DNA from: Apodemus sylvaticus
Lineage: Eukaryota > Chordata > Mammalia > Rodentia > Muridae
DNA length: 64,000 nt
Direction: 5' to 3'
NCBI RefSeq assembly: GCF_947179515.1
Contig: NC_067491.1
Coordinates: forward strand, 3,038,312-3,102,311
Both the position numbers and the translations under genes were made by a program. The notes below the pieces were generated by a model. That model saw only the letters and a program-made list of their open reading frames with translations, was not told the origin of the DNA and made no database searches. Within the stretch, counting starts at the first letter, position 1, and every line of letters starts with the position of its first letter. Shown here in pieces: positions 43,883 to 55,165 of the stretch.

Positions 43883-46105
43883 AGCAATAAGATAAGCACC
43901 AACATTTCCGAGAATGAAGTGGAGATGTTTTCCATGTTTCTAGTTGCTGAGCTAAACTCTAAGAAAATTTAAAAGAACCTTTGGATACACATCAAACATA
44001 ATAGTCCTAGCTTGTTCAGAACTTCCTATACCTGTTAACTTTCTTCTCACTAACTTCTCACATTGGATTAGTCCAATGTTTGTGATCCTCAAGTGAACAT
44101 ATCTGATGGTTTGAGACCACATGGTAATAGAACAGAAAGCCTAGGCCTTGCTCCAGTGGTGCAAAAGACTAACTGAGCTTTCCATTTCTAGTGTTTCGGT
44201 TGCTTCCTGATAAACATGAAGCAACTGTTCTAAATCAACATATACCTTTCACCTCACATACATTTTTAAAATTAAAAAGCAATAAAAGGAAATAGCACAA
44301 ATGGAATGAATAATTAGACCTGGAAGCGGCATCAGGTACATGTTTGGTGGCTTATAGAACACAGAATTTGACAAATCATCTTTGTGTCTATTTAAATAAA
44401 ACTTCCAGAATCTAAAATAGTAACTCAGATGTTACCAGAAATAGCCAAGTATGTTCTTTAAGAGATTAGCTTTATACACACACATTTTAGTGATTGCAGA
44501 ACCATGATAGAAGTCTCACACAAACTTTATTCTTGATTCTATTTAAAAAAGAACTGTCTTAGTAGTAGGAGTCAAGAAAGAAAGACATTGAAACTTCAGT
44601 TCTGGGATACGGAAATATCACCTAGCTCATTTCTTAGCTTCCATAACTAAGGGCTGGGGGAATTTTACAGGTCTTCAGGTGCTTCATTTAGAATCAGAAC
44701 TCAGTCAGGTTCATACTGTAGAGCAATAAAATGGTGCTTGGCTGCCATTGTAACTAACATAGTTGAAGAACTCTGTCTCACCCATAGCCACTGGAAAAAT
44801 GTGGATATTCTCTAGCAAGATGAATTTCACTGTTTAAAGCAACATGATTAAAGTAATAGAGTTTTGTCCACTCCAGTATTGTACACTGCAGAACTGCAGG
44901 CACTAATCAATCTTGAATTCTTACAACAAATATAACTCTCTACTTCCCACCCTCCACTGATTGTTTGTTTTCATTTCCAAGATATTATGCTATTATATAG
45001 AAAAATTTTGATTAGAATAAAAATTAAGGGTCAGTGAATGCCTTTATCTGTCTGTATCTTCAGTACGGGTTTTGATCAGTTTTAAGAAAGTTTAGTTTTC
45101 TTTATGTGGCATCTCTTTTCTTTGTATCCTCATTGGCTCTAAGTTTCTCTTCTCCAAAGAAATTAGCTCTGAGAAATTTTGCTATCATGATCCATCTTCC
45201 AAAGCAATTATTTAGGTTCAACCCAAGAGTATACATAGTTTATTTATAGTGGGTGATGATGTATCTTTAGGAATAAATTTTAACAACATTAATGACAAAT
45301 GAATATGCCATTTTATCTACCAAACTATATATGTATCTCTTTTCTTTATCGCTGTTATTTATTTCTTCACTCTGTGAGTTACTTTGTGTCCATCTTATTG
45401 CTGCACTTACTCTGCTCTACTTTGTACCTTTGGCTTATAAATATGTTTAAAAATCTGTAAAAAAAAAAAAAGTCTTAAACAACTTGTGACAGTAATTCAC
45501 CTGCTCCCAACACCTTGAAACACCCTAGTGAAAATAGGCAAGGAGAATTATTTATAGAATCATCCTATGTAATTTTTTTGAGAATTTGCTCTTACTTACC
45601 TTTAATTTATGTTTATAGATAATCGTTATCTGCATTATTTATTAGATACTATTTATTTAATTTATTTTTCCTTCTTTTTATGTAAAAATTTGAGTCCCAT
45701 AGATATAGCCTTAAAGCTTCACTGGGAAAGTAGCTTATATGTTTTGAGTGAGAGAAAAGGAGAAAATCAGTTCTTGATTGTCATGGTTTTATAAAAAAGA
45801 GCAATAATTTGAATAGCTATGCAACTTAATGGCTTTAGATTTTTTTCCTTTAAGGTGCAATAGAGTTACATTATTATTTATGCCTTTGGAGAATGTAGTA
45901 CATGTGAACCAAGACTATAGACTTGTGAAGAGAGATTTTATAATTAAATACAAATTTAGTACTGTACCATGCTTGGAAAGAACTTGTTCTTTAAATAATG
46001 TCTAGTCTTCTGTGAAGGTTTTCAGATAAAATGAAGCAATTGTTTAAATGAAATGACTGTTTTCCCTCCCTTTTCCAGTAGCAATAAAGCTTTGAGTGTT
46101 ATTAC
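43883..46105 (+). other. Neurod4 3' UTR
   Basis: About 2.2 kb of AT-rich sequence after the stop with no SINE, L1 or LTR that I can recognise, in contrast to the flanks. Several AATAAA hexamers occur (for example near 44282, 44394, 44727 and 45018), so shorter isoforms are possible. The most convincing end is the AATAAA at 46083. An A run at 45459-45471 could misprime oligo-dT. Confidence 0.65.
46083..46088 (+). terminator. Probable Neurod4 poly(A) signal
   Basis: AATAAA followed after about 15 bases by a likely cleavage area (ATTACACA) and then a GT/T-rich downstream element GTGTTTTTCTTGG. The resulting mRNA of about 3.3 kb agrees with my memory of NeuroD4 transcripts, but this was not checked. 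Confidence 0.6.
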
Positions 46106-47049
46106 ACATTGTGTTTTTCTTGGCAATGTTACTTTTTGGAGATTTCATTGAGTCTTTACCTTTATATTTGGTGAGCATTAGCACAATAAGTCCAGCCAAG
46201 GCAGAAGGTTTACACATTTCTTCTTTCAAGTGGTCTTGGCACTTGCCAGATTTGAAAGGCCACAATGTAGTAAATAAATGTCTTTCACTCATACAATAAA
46301 CTACAAAATTTTCAGTTGAGAAAACAGGAATCTTTCAGACTGCAGAAATACTTAGGGTCTTAGTTCAACCCCAGAGAGGTTAGCCATAGACAGATGTACT
46401 AGTATTTGCAATTTAAGTGAGCTTGCCAACTTTTGAAACAATATGAAATATGGTTTTGACAATTGCCTTTTAATATTTTCTGATTTTTTTTAGTTTTCTT
46501 ATAATTTTTCCAAGAGTCCTTTTTAAATGAATAAAATACAAATTAGAAAAATCTAATAATGATGATAATGAATATAAATAAAATTGGTTAACAAAGGAAA
46601 CGTGAGCTTAAGATTTAAAAAACAAAACATGTAAAGGAAAGCCATCTTCCTGCCTGTCTCTCAAATCTGCTGTTCCCGGTTTCCACAAAGAAACAATTGC
46701 TTCAAACACATTAAATTAGTAATTACCAGAGATCTTTTATACAAACAGAAGCAAATATTTGGTACATTTGTCACATACATTAAGATATATTGTCTCTTCC
46801 TCTTTTCTATAAATAGTTCTGTGTATTGACATATTTAAGCACATATCTTCAGATTTTTTATATTTAAAAATATTTTGATCGTGATGCCTCAACTGGCTAT
46901 CATTAAACAATAAAATTTATGAAACTAAGTTGAAGAGTTTATGTTGCAATCCTGAATGACACATCATTTGGCAGTTACCGAGAGTCTCTTTACTTTGTAA
47001 AGACTGCTCCAAAGACAATGACATGTCTCAGCTACAAGATGTTTATCAT
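46106..47049. other. Downstream intergenic DNA, no gene seen
   Basis: No supported frame, RNA or clear repeat. The frames on both strands near 46044-46299 overlap each other and the gene end and have no recognisable product. Confidence 0.5.
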
Positions 47050-47215
47050 GTAATGTCAGGTTTTAAGTGATTTACATACATTTATTCATTTGATCCTAAA
47101 GTCATTCCCATAAAACAATCACACATTGCTCTCATTTTACAAATTAGGAAACTAAGGAAAAAGATCTGCTCATGTTTTCATTGCTTGTTAATGGTAGAGG
47201 CTGAAACAAGGTTGC
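47050..47215 (-). mobile_element. MIR ancient SINE, minus strand
   Basis: TTTATTCATTTGATCCTAAA, TCTCATTTTACAAATTAGGA, AACTAAGGAAAAAGATCTGC then GTTAATGGTAGAGGCTGAA follow antisense MIR closely. Confidence 0.7.
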
Positions 47216-48606
47216 TGTTTGATAAGCCATTAGCTACTTTTGGCCATGCTACATCTCAATCTGACCAATTACCACATCCACAATAGAACCTGAGAGAGGA
47301 AGATTCTCTTCCTTGACAAAATACAAATATTTTATTGGATGTGGCCTGTGTAGGCTATGAAGACAATAGGGGAGAGACCCTAGGTTAATTTGTTTTTGCT
47401 TGAAAACACCCACCATTCCTAGCACATGTATACATTTAATGATTTCATTTTGCACATTTTTATGTTGTAAGATAGATGTTTTACTAGTAAATCAGAGATA
47501 TATGAATGTAAAATATATTAGCAAAGAAGTGTCAGATGTTCAAACTTAGCTCCTTTAGCCCGAGTGATTGATATATAGTGTGGTACAATGATTATATTGA
47601 AACATTTGAAGATAAATAATAGTACTTAACTAGAAAATTTACTTGATGAGCAATCTTTGTTCAGTTGGTCAACTTTCACAGCCTTTTACTGTTATTTACA
47701 ATAGGTTGAAAACAATCAAGGTCATTAAGATCAAGGGTTCTAGTTCAAGTCAACTAGAACCAGCCTCAAAGTCCAGGATTGTTCAGAACTCAAACACTGG
47801 TATTTTCTATTTTTAACTAGTCAATACTTTAAAATAGACATCCTCAAAAGCAAACCTACTAAATTTAGGATAAAAGAAGTTTGAATTTTGCTTTCTTTAT
47901 AGAAATTAATGTACAGCTGAAAGAAAACTTATTGCAGCTTTTTGCTCTGATCTGGGCTGCAGTGATGTACAAAAGTACATACCTTTACCTCAAAAATGTA
48001 TAAAAATACAGAATTTTTATTGTAGTTTTAAGTTGTTATTGAGAATATCTCTGGACTAGGAAGTAAACCCAATGCAAGATTACAGAAACCAATATTAGAG
48101 TACACACTGCCGTCTATAGACAGTCGAATAGTCAAAGCCCTATTATATATATTAGCAGCATTTTATACATATTAGAGACACATAGATCAAATATTAGACA
48201 AAATATTTAATAGAAGGGCTAGAGACCTTTTCTTACTCATATGCCTACTAGTTAAAACAGACTATGTAGAAAATAACAATTGTTATTTTCTATGTATTTG
48301 TCTTAGATTAGTGAATTCTACTTTATCCGTGGTTAAGTAAAATATATTTCCTGGGATTAATAGTATGGCAATTTTAGATGACTTACAGGGAGAATAACCC
48401 TGATTAAATTAATTGAGTTTGTGAAATCTCCTTTGTTTTGCAAAAATAAATTACAACAGAAAATGGGGAGGGCACATTGGATCCAGGGAAACAGATGATT
48501 GTATTGGAAAGCCCTCATCTTGACTGTCATTGGGTATGTCTATACGTAAATGGATGACTCACTAAATGTGAATCAAAGGCAATTTTAAGAAACAATAGCT
48601 AAGTGT
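47216..48606. other. Intergenic DNA with a perfect palindrome
   Basis: No gene seen. Contains the 26-bp palindrome described at 48267-48292 and a small ATGTACAAAAGTACAT hairpin near 47964. Confidence 0.5.
48267..48292. repeat. 26-bp perfect palindrome
   Basis: TAGAAAATAACAA is followed immediately by its exact complement TTGTTATTTTCTA with no spacer. The centre is CAATTG. Confidence 0.97.
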
Positions 48607-48750
48607 GTGGTGCCATATGCCTGTGGTGCCACATGCCTTTAATTCCAGCAGGGGGCTGAGACAGGTAGATCTCTGTGAGTCTGCAGCCTGGTCTGCAGAG
48701 TGAGTTCCAGGACAATCAGAACTTCAAAGAGAAATCCTGTTTCAAAAAAA
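48607..48750 (+). mobile_element. B1 SINE, diverged
   Basis: GTGGTGCCACATGCCTTTAA, AGATCTCTGTGAGTCTGCAG and GCAGAGTGAGTTCCAGGACA follow B1. An internal GTGTGGTGCCATATGCCTGT/GTGGTGCCACATGCC duplication marks the head. Confidence 0.8.
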
Positions 48751-48882
48751 CAAATAAAACAACAACAACAATACTACTACTACTAATAATAATGATAATG
48801 ATGATGATGATGTGATGATGATGAAAGAAAGAAGGAAGGAAGAAAGAATAAATAAATGAAGAAGGAAAGAAGAAATAGTTGT
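48751..48882. repeat. Trinucleotide and GAAA/GAAGG simple repeats
   Basis: AAC, ACT, AAT and GAT trinucleotide runs followed by AAGAAAGAAGGAAGGAAG-type repeats in the B1 tail. The 61-codon minus-strand frame here is low complexity. Confidence 0.9.
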
Positions 48883-49585
48883 TTAATTGGAAACTTACCA
48901 CAGAAAATTAAAACAGTTATTGATGCTAAGTCTACATATTTGTGAAGTAAGATTATTCTTCCACCCCGTCCCCTAACCCCATGTCATCTTATGCCAGATT
49001 ATACAGAAAAACTACTACAAATCTCTTTCTTTTAGCCTATTGTCAGTTTCTAGAAAGCCTCTGAATTAGGCTCCATACATTGTAGAAACTTACCAATAAA
49101 TGTATAAATAAATAGTAGAACATGACACCTCTCTTCCAGTCCTCTGTCTCTCTACATGTGTCCTGGTTCTCTACTGGCAGGAATTAGATAAGGATGCTGT
49201 TCAATAAACTCTCTAAGCTTCTTCTATTATTAGGCCTATAAAGTAAGATGCTTTCAACATTAGATACCTGTCATTTCTCTTAGTTAAATGTATTAATAAT
49301 TCTATTAATAGCTTCTATTCATTGTCTCCATGAGAGGAGAGCAAATTTACATATTTTTGGAAAAGAAAGAATAAATTATTGAATAGAAGCTGATATACAA
49401 GCAAATTATGAACTTCATGTTAAAATCTAAGTGCTTACATTGTCTTTCTTCATAGACATATATGAATGCATACATATTAAAATAACCATATAGAAAGGTA
49501 ATTGCCATAGCTATGTACATTTGAAAATGTGGATAATTCAACATAGTTTGGTATACATTGAACAACAACTCCTATATATTCTCAA

Positions 49586-49588
<3 letters not shown>
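48883..49588. other. AT-rich intergenic DNA, no gene seen
   Basis: Nothing recognised. Confidence 0.5.

Positions 49589-49632
<44 letters not shown>
49589..49632. repeat. (TA)n(CA)n microsatellite
   Basis: A TA run of about 32 bp passing into ACACACACACA. Confidence 0.95.
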
Positions 49633-49869
49633 ATGTTGAGATTATATATAATTATATATTGTTGGTGTATATATATAATATATTTGAATATGCTTTCAAT
49701 AGAAATACTTTTTGGATCATTTAATTTTTGACAAGTCTATAGACAGTTCCTTTGTTTACATTGTTAACATCGAAATTAGAAGTTTAGGCTTCAAGAAAGG
49801 AGATGGGGCAGAAAATAATACGTGGGAGAGAGAGGGGTCGATTTCTTCCTGTTAGGCTGGACCTAGAGG

Positions 49870-49958
49870 GACAGCTTGACAATGACAATTATTTTTCCTT
49901 ATCTAATGCTGTTTCCCCTCCTATGAGAGCTAGCCTCTGAGCTAAGCCAGATCCAGGG

Positions 49959-49997
<39 letters not shown>

Positions 49998-50190
49998 ACA
50001 CGTGGTTGGCCCACTGAGGGTTAGGTACAGCCGCAAGCTGCTGGAGGACTCCTGGAGCAGACTATCCCCTGGCTCCTGCCCACCCTATTGCTGCCAGACT
50101 GCAGCTTCCCTCCTGCCAGACTCCTGGGCATACTGATGGGAATGGCATAATTACTTAATCCCTGCCTAGGGAGATCTAGGACACATGCAA
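49870..50190. promoter_or_regulatory. GC-rich candidate downstream regulatory element
   Basis: A repeat-poor, GC-richer segment about 6 kb after the Neurod4 coding end, split by a GGCA repeat. It has a homeodomain/OTX-like TAATTACTTAATCCC near 50148, an E-box CACGTG-type (ACACGTGG near 49998) and CAGATG near 50190. Enhancer function is inference. Confidence 0.25.
49957..49996. repeat. (GGCA)n microsatellite
   Basis: About ten uninterrupted GGCA units. Confidence 0.97.
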
Positions 50191-50757
50191 ACAGATGGAG
50201 GGCCAGGGGGAATCAGAGAGACTTTGTGTTGGAGAAGGGTTAAAAGACAAGTTTGGGAGTCACAGGCCAGCCTGAGGGAAAGTCCTGAAATTTCCTTCTT
50301 TCCCTGCAGTTTGAAGGTAACTCATCTTCCATCCAAACAGGAACTCTGGAAGGAAGGACCTAGACTTTCTCTTTGCTATGGGAAAAAGCTTTGAGAAAAC
50401 AAATACTGATCCTTAGTGTTTAGATTTCCACAAAGAGGAAAACAACATGAGCAGTTACTGACAGAGAACCAGAGTTCCAGAAGGGTATAGAGAGTGTAGA
50501 ATAAAATCATATATGGGGGAAAAAAAAAGAACCCTTACAAAAGATCTGTTTAACGTCCTTCCATTCACCTAACCCCTCGGGCAGGCTTCCTTTCCCTTGC
50601 GTTCAGACTTCTAATATTCATGCATCTGAACTCATACAACAGTGATAATATATCTTGTATTCAACATCTCCTTTTCTCTATCATTATACTCTGATAAACT
50701 ATTTCAAAGTAAGATCAGCATAATGGTATTTTTTTTTATAAAAAAAATCTTCCTTAA
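50191..50757. other. Intergenic DNA, no gene seen
   Basis: A 69-codon frame at 50185-50394 has no recognisable domain and is not called. Confidence 0.45.
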
Positions 50758-51078
50758 CATGGGGAAATGATTCAACAGGTAAAATACTTGCCACACAAGT
50801 GTGAGGGACCTGAGTCCCAGACACCCAAACCCCACAGGAAGCAGGGTGCAGTAAAATATACACCTCTACAATCCCAGTGCTCCAGTCGTACAGAGACAGC
50901 TTAATCCCCCAAATTTTAAGCCAGCTAGCCAGCCTATGCATCATAGTGATCAATAAGAAGAGAAGGTCAGATACCTGAGATTTTCCTCTGATGTCTTCAT
51001 GTGCTGTGATATGTGAATTCCTATGCTCACCAATACAAATATGTACTCACATGCATGTCCATGGACACACACTGACTT
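50758..51078 (+). mobile_element. B4 SINE
   Basis: GGGGAAATGATTCAACAGGT (ID-like head), ACACCTCTACAATCCCAGTG (B1-like body) and the tail ACTCACATGCATGTCCATGG ACACAC in the order of B4. Diverged. Confidence 0.65.
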
Positions 51079-51834
51079 AAAAGCACTGCACTGATCTTCC
51101 TGTCATTATGAAATAGAACATACACCTTCCAAACATAATATTTAGCCTCTCTCACACAACTGTTCATGGTCTACACTTCCAGACATACATATACCACTAA
51201 TTCTTCCCTTAAATCCAGAAGCTACCCACTCTATGCTCTCTCCTTTTCTTTGCTATTCTATGTAACCTAATATTGTCTTCCTGGGTTACTGTTCCTCTGA
51301 TCACCACAAAGTGAAATTGTTACTTGTCTTAGCTCAGTGCAATAATTTTTCCTGAGTGTTGTTCTTAATTACTAAATCTGTTCAAGCCCTTCAGGTCTGG
51401 ATGGAAATTGTGTCTGTTGAAAAATTCCCCAGCTATCTCTATAGTCATTATATTTCTCATCTTTCATAGTTTAGGGGCTCGTGATGACAGATTCCAAGAT
51501 TTAAGTTTTTATTTTAACTTATGTATCCTCTGTTTTCAGTTACTGAATAAGGGAAGCTGTTTAGGGTACTTGTTATATTGATAGCCATTAGAGCAAGAGA
51601 TAAAAGAGTAAATCAATTCTTACAAGGAAATGCTTAAAGTATTTATTGGGAATTATGATGTTCACTTTATATTCCAAAACATTAATAAAATGTTTGTTTC
51701 TGCCTTCCTACATTGTCCATACTGCCATTCAACTTGTGGCCCAGGCCACTGAGTGCTGGAATTAGAGGCTTTATTCATTATCCCCTTCCAAATAATACCC
51801 AAATGTACTTACAATAAGGTTGTAATTGGTAGCC
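51079..51834. other. Intergenic DNA, no gene seen
   Basis: Nothing recognised in about 750 bp. Confidence 0.5.
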
Positions 51835-51910
51835 AGTAAGATAGCTCAGAGAAAAAATTTGCATGTGGCAAAAGCCTGATGACCTGAGATTTCTGTGCAC
51901 ATGTGCATGT

Positions 51911-51946
<36 letters not shown>
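51835..51946 (+). mobile_element. Short tRNA-type SINE fragment with (CA)n tail
   Basis: GTAAGATAGCTCAGAGAAAA, GATGACCTGAGATTTCTGTG then GCACATGTGCATGTGTACAC and a CA run to about 51945. The CA run gives rise to the frame read there on the minus strand. Confidence 0.55.
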
Positions 51947-51949
<3 letters not shown>

Positions 51950-52007
51950 AAGAGAAAATAAAAAGGAAAGAAAATGAATAACTTTGTATAGAATTAATGT
52001 TCATCCT

Positions 52008-52240
52008 TATTTGTTTGATACAGGGTCTCAAGTAGGCCAGACTGCTTTTATAATTACTGTGTGGCAGAGAATGACCTTGACCAGTGCCTATTTCTGATAA
52101 TTCTATATTGGCTTCCTCAGGGTTAAGATTACAGCTGTATGCCAACATGTTCGGTTTTATGTGGAATTAGAGAGTGATTTCAGGGTTTAGTACTCATGGG
52201 GCAATCACTCTACAAACTGAGTCACGTACCTAGCTCCTTG
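52008..52240 (-). mobile_element. B4-type SINE, minus strand
   Basis: ATACAGGGTCTCAAGTAGGC (antisense B1-like part) through GTTAAGATTACAGCTGTATG to an antisense ID-like end GCAATCACTCTACAAACTGA GTCACGTACCTAGC. This order marks B4/RSINE1. Confidence 0.7.
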
Positions 52241-52639
52241 AGTTCTATTTTCTTCACAATGTTTTTATACAAATACAGATATAGAGTAAAATGTAGATAA
52301 AATAAACATTGTTGAAACAGCACAGTTTTAGAAAGCAGAACAATAGAATCAAGGTGAGAATAAAAAAGAGTGGGTGCAGCTTCCTTAATTTGAACATTTC
52401 AAAGTCTTTTAGATATTGTCCTAAAGGTCTAGGTCATTCATGAGGTAGAAGGAAAACTCAGCTGTATATTAAAAAAAAAATAGACATCTGTTGCCATTGT
52501 TTATCTTAGGCAAGGGCTATTCATTCTGGTTCCTGCTGCCCACATACTGTGAAACATCACCTCTTGAATATGGTCTCTGATTGTGTCTCTAGAACAACAG
52601 AAAAAAAAATCACTGGTTCCTTGTGCTGTGCTTTTTTTT
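52241..52639. other. Intergenic DNA, no gene seen
   Basis: Nothing recognised beyond an A run near 52469. Confidence 0.5.
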
Positions 52640-53033
52640 TTTTTTCTATCATAGCGACAAAATATCTGCGAAAATATAACCTGGTGGGTGAAGTTATTAT
52701 TATTATTATTATATTGTTATTATTTGTGGTTTGTGATTCCAATTAATGTGACATGACCCTATGACCATGGGCTTGTGGTGATGAGAAGAGAGAGAGAAAG
52801 CTCTTCAAAGGCATGATGCAGCAAGTTACTTCCAACAATATAGCTTGATGTCATACACTTTCCACCACCTTTTAAGAGTCTACCCAATTATGAATACACA
52901 AATGAGCTAATATTTTCTTTTACTAGGGTGGAGTCCTCATAATTCAACTACATCTTAAAGATTGGACTCAATTTGGAGACCAAGTTTTGAACACATGGGA
53001 CTTTTAGAGAACACTTTATATGCAAACCATAAT
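52640..53033 (-). mobile_element. MaLR-like LTR fragment, minus strand, diverged
   Basis: AGCGACAAAATATCTGCGAA at one end and GGAGACCAAGTTTTGAACAC ATGGGACTTTTAGAGAACAC with CCATAA at the other resemble antisense mammalian MaLR LTRs. An ATT repeat at about 52697-52725 interrupts it. The family is uncertain. Confidence 0.45.
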
Positions 53034-53274
53034 TTCCTGTTTTTGTTTTAGGATTCCCACATAATTCTATTCCCTTGAAAACTTTTGTTGCATTCAAAAA
53101 CTTTCTGTTTAGTCACTGGATTTATTTTCACAAATGTCATGGTGTACCAAGGAGAACATTTTTCACCAACTGTGTATATAAAGAAAGCTCTGTCTCTTAT
53201 AGTCTTCAGAGGTTCATGATTTATTTTAGGATTGATAATTCAACAAGCACTAGATAAGTACCATGTTTGCCACA

Positions 53275-53415
53275 TGATATTATTCACTGACTTTGGACCA
53301 ATTTCAGAATTTTCTAAACATCAAAGTCTTTATCTGCAAAATAATTACAATAAAATTTAGTGGTTTTTATGACATTAAGCATAGTTAACATATATAGTAT
53401 GAGACCTGGTACTCT
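53275..53415 (+). mobile_element. MIR-like fragment
   Basis: TCAAAGTCTTTATCTGCAAA ATAATTACAATAAAATTTAG and GACATTAAGCATAGTTAACA look like the 3' half of MIR. Diverged. Confidence 0.4.
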
Positions 53416-53599
53416 CTCCTGTAATAATTTGTAGTTGGCATTGCCTTCATCACCATCTACAGTTTCTCCTAGGAGAGTGAGATATCTGCCACACTGGGCT
53501 GCTGAATCAGACCAATGCAGAATCAGAACAAAGAGAAAAGGTGATCCATAGGGGCATACATGGTTTTGAATACCCTCGAAAGCCATCAGAAGGAATTAC

Positions 53600-53840
53600 T
53601 GGGTTACAGTCTAGAGTGTGTGACTCAGCTGGAGCCGGAATACAAAAGGTCCCTGAACAGAAGCATCAGGGACAGACAGGGGGCAGCTGACATTGTGCCT
53701 GCAGTTGGCACAGTCCAACAAGATTTTCAAGGATAAATGAGAAAGAAAATCAGCCCTGGGAGGGAGTACTGCTGACATGTTTTCCTGCTTCTGAGCAGCA
53801 GCTGCAGGCAGATGGAGCAGCTGCAGCTGTTCCTAGGAGC
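53600..53840. promoter_or_regulatory. Dense E-box cluster, candidate Neurod4 enhancer
   Basis: Six proneural-type E-boxes in about 204 bp: CAGCTG at 53626, 53684, 53799, 53818 and 53824, and CAGATG at 53809. Four of them fall within 31 bp (53799-53829), the last two directly adjacent. The surrounding sequence matches no repeat I recognise. It lies about 10 kb downstream of the coding sequence. Binding by NeuroD/neurogenin/Ascl1-type factors is what such sites suggest; function is inference. Confidence 0.4.
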
Positions 53841-54159
53841 CTGGATTCCCTGGGAAAGTGGGCATCAGGAAAGGAAATGAGAGGGAGGCAGGCATAGGCT
53901 CTCAGGATGGGAGATTCCATTGCACAGCATAAGGAAATTGAGTAAATAGGGAGAAGCATAAGGTGGCAAGAAGAGGGTGTTATGAATGTGAAATGATGCT
54001 CTCTATTGGAAACTGGATGATATAACTTTAGAAAACGCTAGATGAGGTCTGGAACTTTGTCTATGCCCTTAAATTGCTGCATAAATATGGGTGAATAACT
54101 ATCCTAAAAGCTAGTACTAATTGAACAGTTGTCAAGTTAAAAGTGATCTTACATGTTTG
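53841..54159. other. Intergenic DNA, no gene seen
   Basis: Nothing recognised. Confidence 0.5.
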
Positions 54160-54335
54160 CATTTATAAAATAATGTAATCCTTACTGAAACATTATATCT
54201 GCAATAACAGGTTTTCAGTTTTCATGTGGAAGTCTGAGGCACAAGGAACAACACACCACTATTATGAGGCCACATAACTAATGTCTTTAAGTACTGAAAT
54301 TTCACAATGGAATTCTGATTTTAGGACCTATATGT
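54160..54335 (-). mobile_element. MIR-like fragment, minus strand
   Basis: CATTTATAAAATAATGTAAT CC, GGTTTTCAGTTTTCATGTGG and GAGGCACAAGGAAC then GGCCACATAACTAATG follow antisense MIR, diverged. Confidence 0.45.
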
Positions 54336-54349
54336 TTTTGGATTACACT

Positions 54350-55165
54350 TTAAATATTAGATTACAATTTAAATAATTTTATTGACACATAATAATTTTA
54401 TGTATTTTAGTGGATGCAATGCTTTATTTCAATGCACATATGCAACGCACAATGATTAGATCTGTAAAATTAACATATTAACCTAAAACACGTATTATTT
54501 CTTTATATTGAAAATGCAATGTACTCTCTGGTTTTAAATGTACCAATAATTGTCATCAGACTTAGTTACCATACTGAACTATAAAACATTAGAAGTAATT
54601 CCTTCTGGTTAATTGCACCATTGCCTCCAAGAACCATCCCCTTCCCCCTTCTTCCTCTTTCCAGTCTTTCCAGCTGTTGGCAATTACAATTCTCTTCTCC
54701 ACTTCTGTAACATAAGCCTTTTCATCTTGTACATGAGTAAAAGCATGTGGTATTTTATTTCTCAACTTAGATGATATTATTTAAAATAAGGTCCTCAGGT
54801 TCCACTTTTATTGTTACAGCTTCCATTCTTGTTATGGGTGAATTATATCCTATTGCATATATGAAACACATTTTTCCCATTTATTTGTCTCTCAGTAGAC
54901 ATCTCAGTTTATTATATATCTTTGTTGTTGAGCAAGCAGATGTGTCTTTTACTTTGGAGGTCTGTGGAGTGGAATTGCCAAATTACTTGGTGCCTTTATT
55001 TTTATTTTCTATGCTTATGCCTTATTGCTTTCCACAATGGCTATACTGATTTAAATTTCTACCAACAGTATGTGAAAGTTCATTTCTCTTCACCTCTGAC
55101 ACACTTTTTACATTTTGATGTCATTCATTCTAACTGGGGTGAATCTAAGTCTGCATTTCCCTCTT
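54350..55165 (-). mobile_element. Ancient mammalian L1 (L1M-type), minus strand
   Basis: In order: AATTTTATTGACACATAATA, TTGGCAATTACAATTCTCTT, AAATAAGGTCCTCAGGTTCC, GTGGAATTGCCAAATTACTT and TTTCTACCAACAGTATGTGA. This is the order of antisense 3' UTR and ORF2 end of old mammalian L1. The two overlapping 92-codon frames here are fossil sequence, not genes. Confidence 0.6.
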
